Of a stretch of 64,000 nt of DNA, positions 36,787 through 49,264 are shown one piece after another. The notes under the pieces are model-generated. The model worked only from the letters and a program-made list of their open reading frames with translations. It did not search any database and was not told where the DNA came from. Each line of letters starts with the position of its first letter. Position 1 is the first letter of the stretch. The stretch comes from Benincasa hispida. Lineage: Eukaryota > Streptophyta > Magnoliopsida > Cucurbitales > Cucurbitaceae. The position numbers and the translations under genes are program-made. Location of the stretch: positions 594,281 to 658,280 of the forward strand of contig NW_024064153.1 of assembly GCF_009727055.1 (NCBI RefSeq). The letters run 5' to 3'.

Positions 36787-38952
36787 ATCATCTCCCACTT
36801 GCCCTAGACAAGATGCCACATGTCCCGCAGACCCAGACTCTCCAGGTGACCCTCAAACACTTTAGCCGTGGAGGCCTTTGTATAGGGATCAGCTACGTTG
36901 TGCTCCGATGCGATCTTCGTGACTATCACATCACCGCGATGCACAATCTCCCTGATAAGGTGATATTTCCATTTTATGTGCTTACCCCGATGATGACTCC
37001 GAGGCTCCTTTGAATTTGCTACAACCTCGCTGGTATCACAATAAAGAGTGATATGCCGCTACGTATTTGGCTTCCATAGTAGAGTCCGCGATGCATCCTT
37101 GCTTTATGCTTTGCAAGACTACAACCCCTCCATTCAGAGTAAACACTGACCCTGATGTTGATTTGCGAGAATCTCTATCGGTCTGAAGATAGAGTCTGTG
37201 TATCCTGTAAGGATCAGATCCATATCTCCATACACAAGCATGTAGTCCCTCGTTGTCCAAAGATACTTGAGGATTGTTTGACTGCCATCTAGTGATCAAA
37301 TCCTGGATTGGACTGATATCGATTGATAGTCCCTACTGCATAGCAAATGTCGGGTCGAGTACACAACATTGCATACATCAAGCTTCCTACAACAGAAGCA
37401 TAGGGAATCCGTCTCATCTTCTCAATTTCTTGAGGTGTCTTAGGACATTGATCCTTAAACAGAACGATTCCATGCCTGAAGGGTAACAAACCACTCTTGG
37501 AATCCTGCATCCTGTACCTGATCAACATTTGATCAATGTACGATGCCTGAGATAGGGCTAACTGTTTGTTCTTGCAATCCTGAATGATCTGGATCCCGAG
37601 AACATACCGTGCCTCACCCAAACCCAAATCTTTCATTTAGAACTGGTAGCAACTCCTTAATGTCAGTTAGCTACCCTACATCATTCCCAATGAGTAGGAT
37701 ATCATCTATATACAGTACCAGGAAAGCTATTGAGCTGTTGATGATCTTCTTGTAAACAAAAGGCTCATCAACGTTCTGGTCAAAGCCAAACGACTTGACA
37801 GCAATGTCAAATCTGATGTTTCAAGATCTAGATGCTTGTTTCAGCCCATAAATGGACCTATTACGCTTGCAAACTCTTTGCTCTTGATCTGGAACGATGA
37901 ACCCCTCTGATTGAGTCATATAGATGGTCTCCTCAAGATTACCATTAAGAAAGGCAGTATTGACGTCCATTTGCCATATTTCATAATCCTAAAATGTGGC
38001 TATGGACAGGAGAATCCTAGTAGACTTCAGTATGACAACGGGATAGAAAGTTTCCTCATAGTCAACTCCCTCAACCTGGGTATAACCTTTTGCCACGAGT
38101 CTAACCTTAAAGGTTTGCACCTTTCCATCTACACCCTTCTTTCGCTTATAGATCCAATTACACCCAATAGGTCTTACCCCATCAGGTGGATCAACAAGCT
38201 CCCAGACGTTATTGAAGTACATAGACTTCATTTCCTGGTTCATGGCTTTAACCCATTCATCTTTGTCAACATCCTCCATTACTTTCTTAAAAGACAACGG
38301 ATCCTCGACCTCATCATTCGTAATGACGTTTTGGGCTTCAGTAAAACCCATGTAGCGATTCGTGGTTTCATAAACCTCCCACTACTTCGAGGCAGTCTCA
38401 ACTCTTGAGCTGGTTGACTAGACGTCCTGACCTCAACAACTCTTGTTGATCCGTCGGCCTGTTCAACAACTCTTGTTGAACCCTCAGCAGTCTCAATCCC
38501 ACTTGAGATCTCAGGTAAAACGAGCTTACTCCGTGGCTTATGATCCCTCATGTGGCCTTTTTCCAAGAAGATAACATTTGTGGAAACAAACACTTTGTTC
38601 TCACTTGGATCATAGAAGTATCCACCTCTTGTTTCCTTAGGGTACCTACAAAGAGGCAAACCTTCGAACACGATTCCAACTTCTTTGGGTTAGTCGCTAG
38701 CACATGTGCCAGACAGCCCCAAATCCTGAAGTGGTGTAAACTACCTTTACGACCTCTCCATAACTCAAAAGGTGTTTCAGAAACACTTTTCGAGGGATTG
38801 TTGTTCAGGATATAACATGCAGTCTGCATTGCATAACCCCAAAACGAGTCTGGAAGATGAGCCTAATTCATCATAGACTGAACCATGTCCAACAAGGTTC
38901 TGTTTCTCCTTTCTGATACACCATTCTGCTGAGGTGTACTAAGGGCCGAAAG

Positions 38953-40745
38953 TGTAGGATTATATCAACAGCAGCGGAAGCACAAGGATCATCTAAGTAC
39001 TCAAATTCACTATTTTGGAAAAATATAAAGTATGCTTTTGCAGAAAAAATGAGTTTCAAAATATACCTCTTGTAGAATTTTTCAAAGCTCCTTCACTAGT
39101 TGCTATCTTCTCCAAGTCTTGTTGTAGACTACCTCAAGATCTTCCTCACTATTCTCTTGGTGCTCTAGATTGAGTTATGGGACTCAACAAGCTTGAATCA
39201 AGGGTAGAAGGAGAAAAGCTCACTGCAGAAAACAGCTGAAGAACTCTTTCTTCAAACCAATTTTTCTCTCAAAATCTCTATAGATTGCGTGCCCGATTTT
39301 CACTCCAATCTCTTCATTATATTGTAGATCAACATGCAAAGAGAAGATTTGCATGAGTTGCAGCTCATGCTTGGAGAAGACAAGGCCAAGATAATGACAT
39401 TAGAGTGAGCTACTTAGGTGATGGATAATGGAAAAACTTTTTTTTTTTTCCATTTTGTGTGTTTTGTTTTCCAATTATCCAATTTTAACTAGAAATCAAA
39501 ATTTGATTTTATAAAATCTATTTTGATTTTAAAATGAAAATTTAATTAATTTCATAAATTAATTATTAAATAAACTTAATTAATTTATTAATTAATTTAA
39601 TATCAAATATTAAATTAATTTTAACACATATCCATAAATCATATTTAAATATATAAATTCTCATATTCTTTTTAATTCTAAAATTAAACATGTAATTGTA
39701 TCTCATATAATTACTAATTCCCTTAATTCTAATTTGAATGATTCAAATTAACTTATCACGTTATTCTAAAGCTAGTCCATTACAAGCTAGTAGGGGGACC
39801 TCGCGGACCTACCGATCATGAGCTCTAACGATCTAAGATTAATTGGCTAAGCTCATTAGACTAAATTAATCTCCATTCGTTAACTAATGGGTTACTCCAC
39901 TAATGCCCATAGTTGCACTCTCCTCACTGTAAATATATTATGTCCACATGATTCAACCATAATCAGCAAGTCAACCCTTCACAGGTTGTTCGTAATAACG
40001 GCTGGGTCAAATATCTGTTTTACCCCTGAGATTACGCCTTATTCCTCAAGTCCCTACTGATCCTCTAATGAACAACAGGTTTGTGATCCAATCACTAAAC
40101 CGAAGTCTTTCGGCTTTTCTCCTATCCCTAAATCGGGTAGGTGTGAATTTCGTCTTGCACCCTATGTCCCCTACTATCTATCTGGTCTTACCCTTGAAAT
40201 GAGAGTCTTATTGAGTCGGCATTGTTGAGCCAACCCTCAACTATGAAAATCTAAGGGCAATCCCCAATAAACAAGAGTTCATAGTTAGCTTAGGATTAAG
40301 ATTGAGTTACCTAGGTCATCTATGTGAAATAGTTAGTCTTAAACGTAAACAATGTTATAAAGTAAGAGTGATTTATTTTTTGGTCCTGATCTTATGCAAA
40401 CTCATTGCATAGGATGCCCCCACTCCTCATGTCATAATATGTATGAATTAGAATCACATCGTATATAGCACTTTACAACTCTTTGTAACAACTACAGAGT
40501 AGGCCACATCCAATATGTTACTAGAATAAGGTACCCAACCTTATTCATGTACCATAGATCATTTTGACTATTTACTCGTACCTGATCCACTCTTATGTCT
40601 CCACATAAAGTTCAAGTACTCATATAATAGTCATGGGTCTTAGTTTATTAGATTTACAATTTATGAGATCAATAACAAGTATATTGATAATAGAAAATGT
40701 TTATTATTTTACAAACTGCGAGTTTTTAGGACATAAAACCCAACA
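38953..40745 (-). mobile_element. Second-family solo LTR inserted in the copia integrase region
   Basis: Right end AAAACCCAACA, left end TGTAGGATTATATCAAC, 1793 bp. Internal text matches the LTRs at 49265-51133 and 54944-56372 (for example TTCACAGGTTGTTCGTAATAACG). Flanks GAAAG (38948-38952) and GAGAG (40749-40753) are a near-identical 5-bp repeat, offset by three bases from the CA end. The related copy at 45290-45310 shows the uninterrupted coding sequence. Carries hairpin 1 (40389-40415) and hairpin 2 (40078-40101) with changed but paired sequence. Confidence 0.8.
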
Positions 40746-41030
40746 ATAGAGAGTTAGGACACAATCCCATGTTCTATCATATAGTTTTGGAATTGGAGGT
40801 CTATATACTCTCCACACCGATCAGATCGTAGTGTTTTTATCTTCATACCTAACAAGTTTTCAACTTCAGCCTTATACTCCTTGAACTTGTCAAGGGCTTC
40901 AGACTTACGTTGTATTAGGAAGAGATACCCAAACCTTGAATAATCATCTATGAAAGAGATGAAATATTCATACCCACCTCGAGCCGCTACACATATTCAT
41001 CATACCACAGAGGTCTGAATTGTTGGATTG

Positions 41031-42149
41031 GTATCCTAATTCTCCCGAAGTCTCGTTGTTTGTAAAGATACACATTGTTCAATGAATAAAATAAGTGTTA
41101 TTTAATATGGCATTTACTCATATCCAATAAAAAAAAGCTCCTTGGTTATCTATGTGAACTTAAGCATGTATATGTGAATACAATGGATCATGCCTTAAGT
41201 GATAACCTAAATAGAGTTTGTAGTATAAGGATTAAGATGAATACCTGATTCTGGTGACACTACGGAAACGACCCACTTTAAGAGGTTTGCAAGTGTTGTA
41301 AACTACTACAGATGGTTGATCCTGACCATTCAGTTGGAATGGAGTAGGGTGTCTTGTACAAACGAGTTTGTATAAAACCTGGACCATGGTATGATTAGAC
41401 TCTTGTAATACGCCGTTGATACTAGAGACTTGCATCTCACCTAAACGACCATAGGTGACACGACCTTAATCCTGAGTGTTTGGAACTCCTGCCTTTGAGG
41501 CGGTCCTTTGATTAGTATGGATTGAGAGTGGCCAGATTGCCAAATCAACATGCCTACCTTTTTGGACTTGTCTGATCTGGGAGCTGGGAACTCAATCCAC
41601 AAGATGGAAATTCACTCATTTCCCGAAGCAGGATAAGTAGAGAGATTGCTCCCTTACGAGCTGATTCTGGGCTTGAACATAATGGCCAAAGCTTCTCTCT
41701 TGGAAGAGAAGACTCAGTCATAGTAGAACTATGAGTTATGTTTATTAGAGAGATCAATGGTACTTAAGGAGACAGATATAACTACAGGGGCATAATGTTA
41801 TTGGCCCAGCTGACTTACAAATGATCTGTGAAGGGTTGTCACACTACTGATTAGTTAAGATGAACACATAATATATCTGTGGTAAGAAGAGTTCAATTGT
41901 CGATCTTTAGTGGAGTGTTTGGCAACGGATGGATCTCGTGACTCAAAATTTTAGTCAGTTATTCACGTACCGTTGGATTCGAGCTACAGGTCCATGAGTC
42001 TCCCTTGTGGCTCAATGGATTCAATTCAGGATCAGTTCTTGGTGTTGATTTGAAATGTTCAAATGACAAGAGTATTTTATTATATATGATATAATTGGTA
42101 TGATGTATGAGATATATCTAATGGAGGATTGATGTAAATGAGATTTATA
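41031..42149 (+). mobile_element. Partial 5' LTR of the plus-strand copia element
   Basis: Starts TGTTGGATTGGTATCC directly after minus-strand integrase sequence ending ...GGTCTGAAT, so this element inserted into the older one. It matches the LTR at 47250 up to GATGTAAATGAGATTTATA at 42149. There it jumps straight into leader sequence, losing the second half of the LTR and the primer binding site. Confidence 0.8.
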
Positions 42150-42430
42150 GACGATCTCTTAGGCGATGGTGTTTCACGGCATCGTAGTCACTTAAATGAT
42201 CACAGAAGGCGGGCGTTGTGCAGAGTGTGCTAAGCGATCATGTACTTCAGGCTTCATCGCTTAGTAAAGGTACACTATCATGTAGTAATAGCTAAATGAT
42301 CGTTTGGATTTTTCTGAACGATCGTATAGTAAAGGCTTAACGATCGTTTAACTTTAGAGCGCTTGTAAGCGATAGAACGAAGTGTTTGTTTTATCGTGTA
42401 GACGATCGCGGGGTGCTTAGTACACGATAG
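42150..42430. repeat. CGATCG-word array in the copia leader
   Basis: Units such as GAACGATCGTATAG (core at 42319), TTAACGATCGTTTAAC (core at 42341) and GTAGACGATCGCGG recur with 15 to 30 bp spacing, mixed with GCGAT and ATGATC variants. Confidence 0.85.
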
Positions 42431-44290
42431 ATGGTTGGAGAAGCGATTCTTTTCCGAGCGGTTCAAGACCCGGTTCGCCTGTTAGAACCGGAGACTCCTT
42501 GTCTTTGTAATAGTTAGCTTTCTTTTTGTGTTTTAGGGAAAATTCACGCAGTTCATCAACTTTGATTGCTTATACATGTGATGTATGGTACTTATATGTC
42601 AGAGTGTTTGTCATATAGTTAAAAACCCACCTTAGGTTGTGCAATTACTCATGCATTATGTATTATAAATGTTATAATCGAGCATGAAGAAATTACTTGA
42701 AACCATGCGCATGTATCATGAAATATAAGAGTTATATTTTGCATGCATTGAGCATTATCATGCATAATCCTTTTATTATAAATGTTATAGTCTAAGGGTG
42801 AATGGAAGCATGTTTTGCTTGTTTCATTGCGGTTTTGTATAAGTGTTATATAAAAGAAGTAGTAATGAATGGATAATGCATTGAGCATGACACTTATGCT
42901 GTTTATAAGCGTTATGAATGCCTTGCATGTGTTAGCTTAGCATTGTGGTATTTTCCATTTATAAGTGTTATAAAGGAAATTAGAACTAAAATCAATAATT
43001 CAGAGTTGCATGCGGACTTAGGGTGAACTCAAGTTTTTAAAAGAGTTTTAAAATTGGATTGAGATAAACCTAAGTTCATATGGTTATAAAGAGTTTAGTA
43101 ACCTAGATTAATCTTTTAAAATCGGTTTAACAGGATTAAATTGGTTGAATAAAAGATTAAATTTATTGTAAACCTATCTATAAGGGACCTTTTGTCTAAG
43201 GCGTGTTCTAGCTAGGCTGGGGTTCTTAAGTTGACGGAAACGTAACATCTCTACCTGGGAACCTACCTGGAAAGGTGAATTAGATAGATTTTCAATAAGC
43301 ATGTGACGTTTTTGTCAAAGATTCCGTTAAAGAGTTTAATAGATGATGATAAAAAAGTTGTTCAACTATCCAAGGTAAAAGTTACTCTTGGGAAAACCTA
43401 AAAGTCACTTAGTTAAAATCCTTCGTCGTGTTTTTTTCTAAGTAGGCTAAACCGTAGGTTCTAAAATACTCAGTGGAAGGAAGAGACGTATCAGTTATGT
43501 CTATGATACCACTAACGTTTCTCCCTGTATGTTCACACCGTGAGATTCATGCTTGGCCTCGAGATGCCCAGGATGAATCCCCCTTCGAATGGTGTTTGCA
43601 TGAGTCAATATCAAGGTGAACGGAGAGAGTGTTTATAGTAAGTGGGTAAAGGGTGTGTGTTAACACGTCCTATGGTCTCTGTCATTGGTTCACACTGCGA
43701 GATCATTCTGTACGCCCTCGTGTCGCCTTTAGAGCGTCCCCCTTCAGATAGGTTTTGTGCAGTTGTTCAATATCAAGGTGAGCTCTAGAAATGGAGAGGG
43801 TCGCTTTAGGTTTTGCCCCAATCGGATTTTTCCCTTTGGATTGGCCTTTTGGGACGGACCTCTAGGGCTTAAAATGGTGGGTTACACTTATGAGAGATTG
43901 TTAATTAAGTTAATGATCTCTTAGCCAAATCAATGATGACTTGTCGTTATAGGAACAAGAGTTGTTCTTGTATTAATGACTGGTTGAGAACTTCTCAATT
44001 TAGAGGAGGGATAACTAACCTCCCTTCGCGGCTTTTGTCATAAATCTTTGAAGCGTCATTGCGAAACTAGATGTCACACGGGGTTCATGTTAGTTTTGCT
44101 AAAACCTTATTGGATGTTTTTTTTTTTACAATGGGTATTTGCCTAAAACCTAACATAGGTCAATGTGTTTTTCTTTTCAGCAACTCGTTAGTATTTCTGT
44201 TTAAAGCTTTTAAAAATGACCAATTATTTACAGTGGAAAGAATCGTGTGAAATGAATTTCATGGCAAACGACCTCCATTTCACTATTCTC
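42150..44290 (+). mobile_element. Untranslated leader of the plus-strand copia element
   Basis: Non-coding. It matches 56373-58300 in inverse orientation over its length (for example CTCTTGTCTTTGTAATAGTTGGC there against CTCCTTGTCTTTGTAATAGTTAGC here). Contains the CGATCG-word array at 42150-42430, then a region with repeated 'ATAAGTGTTATA' phrases at 42600-42980, then '...CGTGAGATCATTCTGTACG' repeats at 43530-43790. No frame of significance. Gag is not recognisable before the protease, so most of gag is deleted. Confidence 0.7.
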
Positions 44291-47160
44291 CACAAGAAGA
44301 GACAAAATAGTAAATATGATTTATTGGTCTTGGAGACATGTCTGGTAGAGAATGATGATTCTGCCTGAATCCTCGATTCAGGTGCTACTAATCATATCCG
44401 TTCCTCTTACCAAGGATTCAGTTCCTGGCAAACGTTGCCACAGAGAGAGATGACTCTTCGAGTCGGTACTGGTAAGGTTGTTTCAGCTGTTGCTGTAGCC
44501 AGGCTGAAGTTATTTGTTGACAAGAAACTTTATTTGTTATTGGATAATGTTTTTGTAATTCCTTATATTAAGAGGAACTTAATCTCGGTTTCTTGTCTCA
44601 TTGAACAAGGCTATACCATCTTCTTTTCTGATAATAAAGTGTTTATTTTCAAGAATGGAATGGAGATTGGTTATGGTTCAATGGAAAATAACTTATATGT
44701 ACTAAGGCCATTAGTCATAAAAGATTTATTTAACACTGAAATGTTCAGTATGACAACAAAAACTAAAAGACCAAAGGTTTCTCCAATGGAAAACGGCCAT
44801 CTTTGGCATCTAAGATTAGGTCACATCAACCTCAATAGGGTTGAGAAGTTGGTGAAAAGTGGACTTTTAAAGAGTTTAGAAGAAAACTCCTTGCCGGTAT
44901 GTGAATCATGCCCTGAAGGCAAGATGACCAAACGACCTTTTACTAGAAAAGGTTACAGAGCCAAGGATGCCTTGGAGCTTGTATATTCAGATCTCTGTGG
45001 TCCGATGAATGTTAGAGCTCGAGGTGGGTATGAATATTTCATCTCTTTTATAGATGATTATTCAAGGTTTGGGTATCTCTTCCTAATGCAACGTAAGTCT
45101 GAAGCCCTTGACAAGTTCAAGGAGTATAAGGCTGAAGTTGAAAACTTGTTAGGTAAGAAGATAAAAACACTACGATCTGATCGTGGTGGAGAGTATATGG
45201 ACCTGTCTCTTATACACATCTAGATGTGTATAAGAGACAGGTATATGGAACTCCAATTTCAGAACTATATGATAGAACATGGGATTGCGTCCCAACTCTC
45301 GGCCCCTGGTACACCTCAGCAAAATGGTGTATCAGAAAGGAGAAACAGGACCTTATTGGACATGGTTCGGTCTATGATGAGTTATGCTCATCTTCCAGAC
45401 TCGTTTTGGGGTTATGCAGTGGGGACTGCATGTTATATCTTGAACAACGTTCCTTCGAAAAGTGTTTCTGAAATACCTTTTTAGTTATGGAGAGGCTGTA
45501 AAGGTAGTTTATGCCACTTCAGGATTTGGGGCTGTCCGACACAAGTGCTAGTGACTAACTTAAAGAAATTGGAACCGCGTTCAAAGGTTTGCCTCTTTGT
45601 AGGCTACCCCAAGGAAATGAGAGGAGGATACTTCTATGATTCGAATGAGAACAAAGTGTTTGTTTCCACTAATGCTATCTTCTTGGAAGAAGATCATATG
45701 AGGGATCATAAGCCACGATGTAAGCTCGTTTTACGTGAGATCTCAAGTGAGACTGAGACTATTGAGGGTTCAACAAGAGTTGTTGAACAGGCCGACAGAT
45801 CAACAATAGTTGTTGAGGTCGGGACGTCTAGTCAACTAGCTCAAGAGTTGAGACTGCCTCGACGTAGTGGGAGGGTTTTGAACCCATCGGATCGCTACAT
45901 GGGTTTGACTGAAGCCCAAAACATCATTACGAATGATGGGGTCGAGGATCCGTTGTCTTTTAAGAAAACAATGGAGGATGTTGACAAAGATGAATGGGAT
46001 AAGGCCATGAACCAGGAAATGGAGTCTATGTACTTCAATAACATTTGGGAGCTTGTTGACCCACCTGATGGGGTAAGACCTATTGGGTGAGTGGATCTTT
46101 AAGCGAAAGAGAGGTGTATATGGAAAGGTGATAACCTTTAAGGCTAGACTCGTGGCAAAGGGTTATACCCAGGTTGAGGGAGTTGACTATGAGGAAACTT
46201 TCTATCCCGTTGCCATGCTGAAGTCTATTAGGATTCTCCTGTCCATAGCCACATTTTAGGATTATGAAATATGGAAAATGGACGTCAAAACTGCCTTTCT
46301 TAATGGTAATCTTGAGGAGACCATCTATATGACTCAATCAGAGGGGTTCATCGTTCCAGATCAAGAGCAAAGAGTTTGCAAGCTTAATAGGTCTATTTAT
46401 GGGCTGAAACAAGCATCTAGATCTTGAAACATCAGATTTGACATTGCTGTCAAGTCGTTTGGCTTTGACCAGAACTTTGATGAGCCTTGTGTTTACAAGA
46501 AGATCATCAATAGCTCAGTAGCTTTCCTGGTACTATATATAGATGATATCCTACTCACTGGGAATGATGTAGGGTATCTAACTGACATTAAGAAGTGGCT
46601 AGCTGCCTAGTTCCAAATGAAATATTTGGATGAGGCACAGTATGTTCTCGGGATCTAGATTATTCGAGATTGTAAGAACAAATAATTAGCCCTGTCTCAG
46701 GCATCGTACATTGATCAAATGTTGATTAGGTACAGGATGCAAGATTCCAAGAGGGGTTTATTACCCTTCAGGCATGGAATCGTTTTGTCTAAGGATCAAT
46801 GTCCTAAGACACCTCAAGAGGTTGAAAAGATGAGACGGATTCCCTATGCTTCTGCTGTCGGAAGCTTGATGTATGCAATGTTGTGTACCAGACCCGACAT
46901 TTACTATGCAGTAGGGATTGTCAGTCGGTATCAGTCCAATCCAGGATTTAATCACTGAACGACGGTCAAGATGATCCTCAAGTATCTTCAGAGAATGAGG
47001 GACTACATGCATGTGTATGGACATAAGAATATGATCCTTACGGGATACAACGTTGTTGATCCCTTTACAAAGGCCCTCATGGCTAAAGTGTTCGAGGGTC
47101 ATTTGGAAAGTCTGGGTCTCGGGACATATGGCATCTTGTCTAGGGCAAGTGGGAGATGAT
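44291..47160 (+). pseudogene. Ty1/copia polyprotein (protease, integrase, RT, partial RNase H), broken
   Basis: Plus-strand pol. Protease motif LDSGATNH at 44372-44395, with an in-frame TGA at 44366. The pre-integrase HHCC zinc finger (LWHLRLGHIN...CESCPEGK) is near 44810-44925, and the integrase core D (YSDLCGP) and D (IDDYSRFG) near 44985-45070. An adapter artefact at 45203-45240 then cuts the frame. It resumes with the catalytic-glutamate region (GVSERRNRTLLDM), a stop near 45482, a linker with KAMNQEMESM near 45995, RT from 46260 (YIDDILLTG near 46540) and the thumb (GSLMYAMLCTRPD near 46865). The RNase H core is deleted near 47030: the frame jumps from MHVYGHKN to NVVDPFTKAL. Several natural stops remain, so it would be inactive even without the artefact. 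Confidence 0.9.
45203..45240. other. Nextera mate-pair junction adapter inside the integrase region
   Basis: The same perfect 38-bp palindrome as at 25078: CTGTCTCTTATACACATCT followed by its reverse complement. GTATATGGA occurs just before (45193-45201) and just after (45241-45249). Translation through it gives SLIHI then stop on one side and MCIRDR on the other, typical adapter products. It is not genomic. Confidence 0.97.
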
Positions 47161-47238
47161 ACTGGGGTATGCCCTAGTTTATTATATATTGTACATTTTT
47201 ATATTGTATTGTATATTAGTCTCCCGAGTCATTAGGAC

Positions 47239-47249
47239 AAGTGGGAGAT
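47239..47249 (+). other. Polypurine tract of the plus-strand copia element
   Basis: AAGTGGGAGAT abuts the LTR start TGTTGGGATTGG at 47250. A second copy, CAAGTGGGAGATG, lies at 47145-47157. Plus-strand DNA synthesis is normally primed from such a tract. Confidence 0.8.
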
Positions 47250-49264
47250 TGTTGGGATTGGTGTCCTAATTCTCTCGAGTCTCATTGTTTTGTAAAGATA
47301 CACATTGTTCAATGAATAAAATAAGTGTTATTTAATTCTGGCATTTACTCATATCCAATAAACAAAGCTCCTTGATTATCTTATGTGAACTTAAGCATGT
47401 ATATGTGATATACAAGTGGATTATGCCTTAAGTGATAACGTAAATAGGTCTGTAGTATAAGGATTAAGGTGGGATACCTGATCCTGGTGACACTACGAAT
47501 ACGGCCCGCTTTGTAGAGACTTGCAAGTGTTGTAAAATACTATGGATGGTTGATCCTGGCCATTCATGTGGAGACGTGGAGCGGGGGTGTCTTGTACAAA
47601 GAGTTTGTATAAGACCTGGACCACGAGAAGATTAGACTATGCATATAACGCTGTTGATACTAGAGACTTGTATCTCACATAAACGACCATAGGTGACACG
47701 ACCTCAATCTTGAGTGTTTTGAGAATTCCTACCTTTGAGAGCGGTTCTTTGATTAGTATGGGTGAGAGTGGCCAGATTTTCAACTCCACATGCCTACCTT
47801 TTTGGGGACTTGTCTAATCTGGGAGTTGGGAACTCAATCCATAAGATGAAATTCACTCATTTCCCAGGGATAAATAGAGAGATTTCTCCCTTAATGGCTG
47901 ATTTTGGGGCTTGAACATAGTGGCCACAACTTCTCTTTGGAAGAGAAGACTCAGTCATAGTAGGATTATGACTTATGTTCATTAGAGGGATCAATGGTAC
48001 TTAAGGAGACAGATGTAACTACAGGGGCATAACGGTTATTGGCCCTGCTGTACTTATGACGATTTGTGAAGGGTTGTCGCACTGCTGATTAGTTAAGATG
48101 GACACATAATATATCTGTGGTAAGGAGAGTTCAGCCGTCGATCTTTAGTGGAGTGCCTGGTAGTTAACGAATGGTGGATCCCGTGACTAAAGAGTTTAAT
48201 TAGTTATTCACGTACCATTGGAGCTTCAAGCTACAAGTCCATAAGGTCCTCTTGGTAGCTCAATGGATTCAATTGAGGATCAGTTCTTGGTGTTGAATTG
48301 AAACGTTCAAATTGACAAGAGGTATTTTTATTATATATGATATAATCGGTATGATGTATAAGATACATCTAGTGGATGATTGATGTAAATGAGATTTATA
48401 CTAAGTATCATGGAATAGAAAAAAAACTATGGTTTATATGTTTTATGAGATGAAATATTAAAACTATAGGTTATAGATATAGTATGATAAGTTGGTTATC
48501 ATTTATGTTTATAATAATATTAATTATTGGATAATTAATTCTTTTTCTTTTAAATAACAAAAGTAGTGGGTGGTTATTGGATCATGGTAACTGTGAGTTT
48601 AAAAGGAAAATGGTTTTCCTATTTTCAAAAGAGGTTTTATAAAATATTTAAAAGGTTTTGAGTTTTCTCTCCGCGCAAAGAAAACTCACGAAGTCGTCAT
48701 GTAAATTTGGATTTACTAAACGACGACTGGGCGAGCTAAATTTTCGTGCAGAGTAGAGCTAAACGATCCTGCAGTATTTACTAAATGATCACATAGTTTT
48801 GTTAGACGATCGCTGGCCCAAGGTAAACGATCGTGTAATGTGTGTATGCGACAGACCGAGCTAAACGATAGACTAAACGATCGTGTAGCTTTTGCTAGAC
48901 GATCGCATAGCTTTATCTAAACGATTGGACATCAACCTATACGATAGGTCTTCGCCATCTCCCACTTGCTTAGTCGTGTACGCGATCATTGTTTCCTTCG
49001 TTCGTCTGCCTCATACCAAGTCCGGACAGAGCCCACCCTCTGGATTCTCAAATCGAGAATACCAAGGTCGCCTTGTTGGTGGTGTCGGACTCAACTCAAC
49101 ACCATCTAGGTTTTCTGGAGGCCGTTCATGGTGCTGTGGAGGCCATTCGTGTTGCGAAGGAGTTCGTGACCGAGCGCGAAGTGTTCGTGCGGTGTTGCAG
49201 TCGTGTAGATCGGGCATTTGAGGCTGCTGTTGTTCGAGCGTTCGTGCACAACGGAGCGTGGAGA
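47250..49264 (+). mobile_element. 3' LTR of the plus-strand copia element, truncated by an insertion
   Basis: Matches the LTR at 58905-61085 inverted from TGTTGGGATTGG through the word array and the GACTCAACTC... region to ...GCGTGGAGA. There it is cut by TGTTGGAAGG of another element. About 300 bp of its end are missing and not found on the far side. Contains hairpin 1 at 47589-47615 (one G-T wobble), hairpin 2 at 47953-47973 (one wobble) and an array at 48712-48940. Confidence 0.8.
48712..48940. repeat. CGATCG-word array in the plus-strand copia 3' LTR
   Basis: Units such as GAGCTAAACGATCC, GTTAGACGATCGC, GGTAAACGATCGTGTAATG and GACTAAACGATCGTGTAGC, the reverse complement of those at 31488-31700. 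Confidence 0.85.

Larger units (their letters stand above)
36697..41030 (-). pseudogene. Ty1/copia polyprotein fragments (integrase, RT, RNase H), broken and interrupted
   Basis: Minus-strand pol running from 41030 down to 36790. The integrase core is split: the region near 40990-40800 (YEYFISFIDDYSRFG, then the catalytic neighbourhood of LRSDR.GEY) is separated by a solo LTR at 38953-40745 from the GTPQQNG and RRNRTLLDM region near 38930-38880. Next come the integrase end (FRIWGCLAHVLA near 38720), the linker, RT (DEWVKAMNQEMKSM near 38260, YIDDIL near 37705), the thumb (YASVVGSLMYAMLC near 37370) and RNase H (DSRKSTSGSVFTLNGG near 37160). Stops and frameshifts abound (for example near 37640, 37830 and 38350). 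The missing N-terminal part (gag, protease) would lie beyond the element inserted at 41031. It is a dead copy. Confidence 0.9.

Noticed and set aside
37911..38408. A 165-codon plus-strand frame, and similar ones at 46080-46337 and 46761-47102
   Set aside because: They are antisense shadows of the copia RT coding region.
36697..47160. Integrated plant pararetrovirus
   Set aside because: Domain order protease-integrase-RT-RNase H with LTRs and tRNA-Met primer sites is that of Ty1/copia; no movement or coat protein signals.
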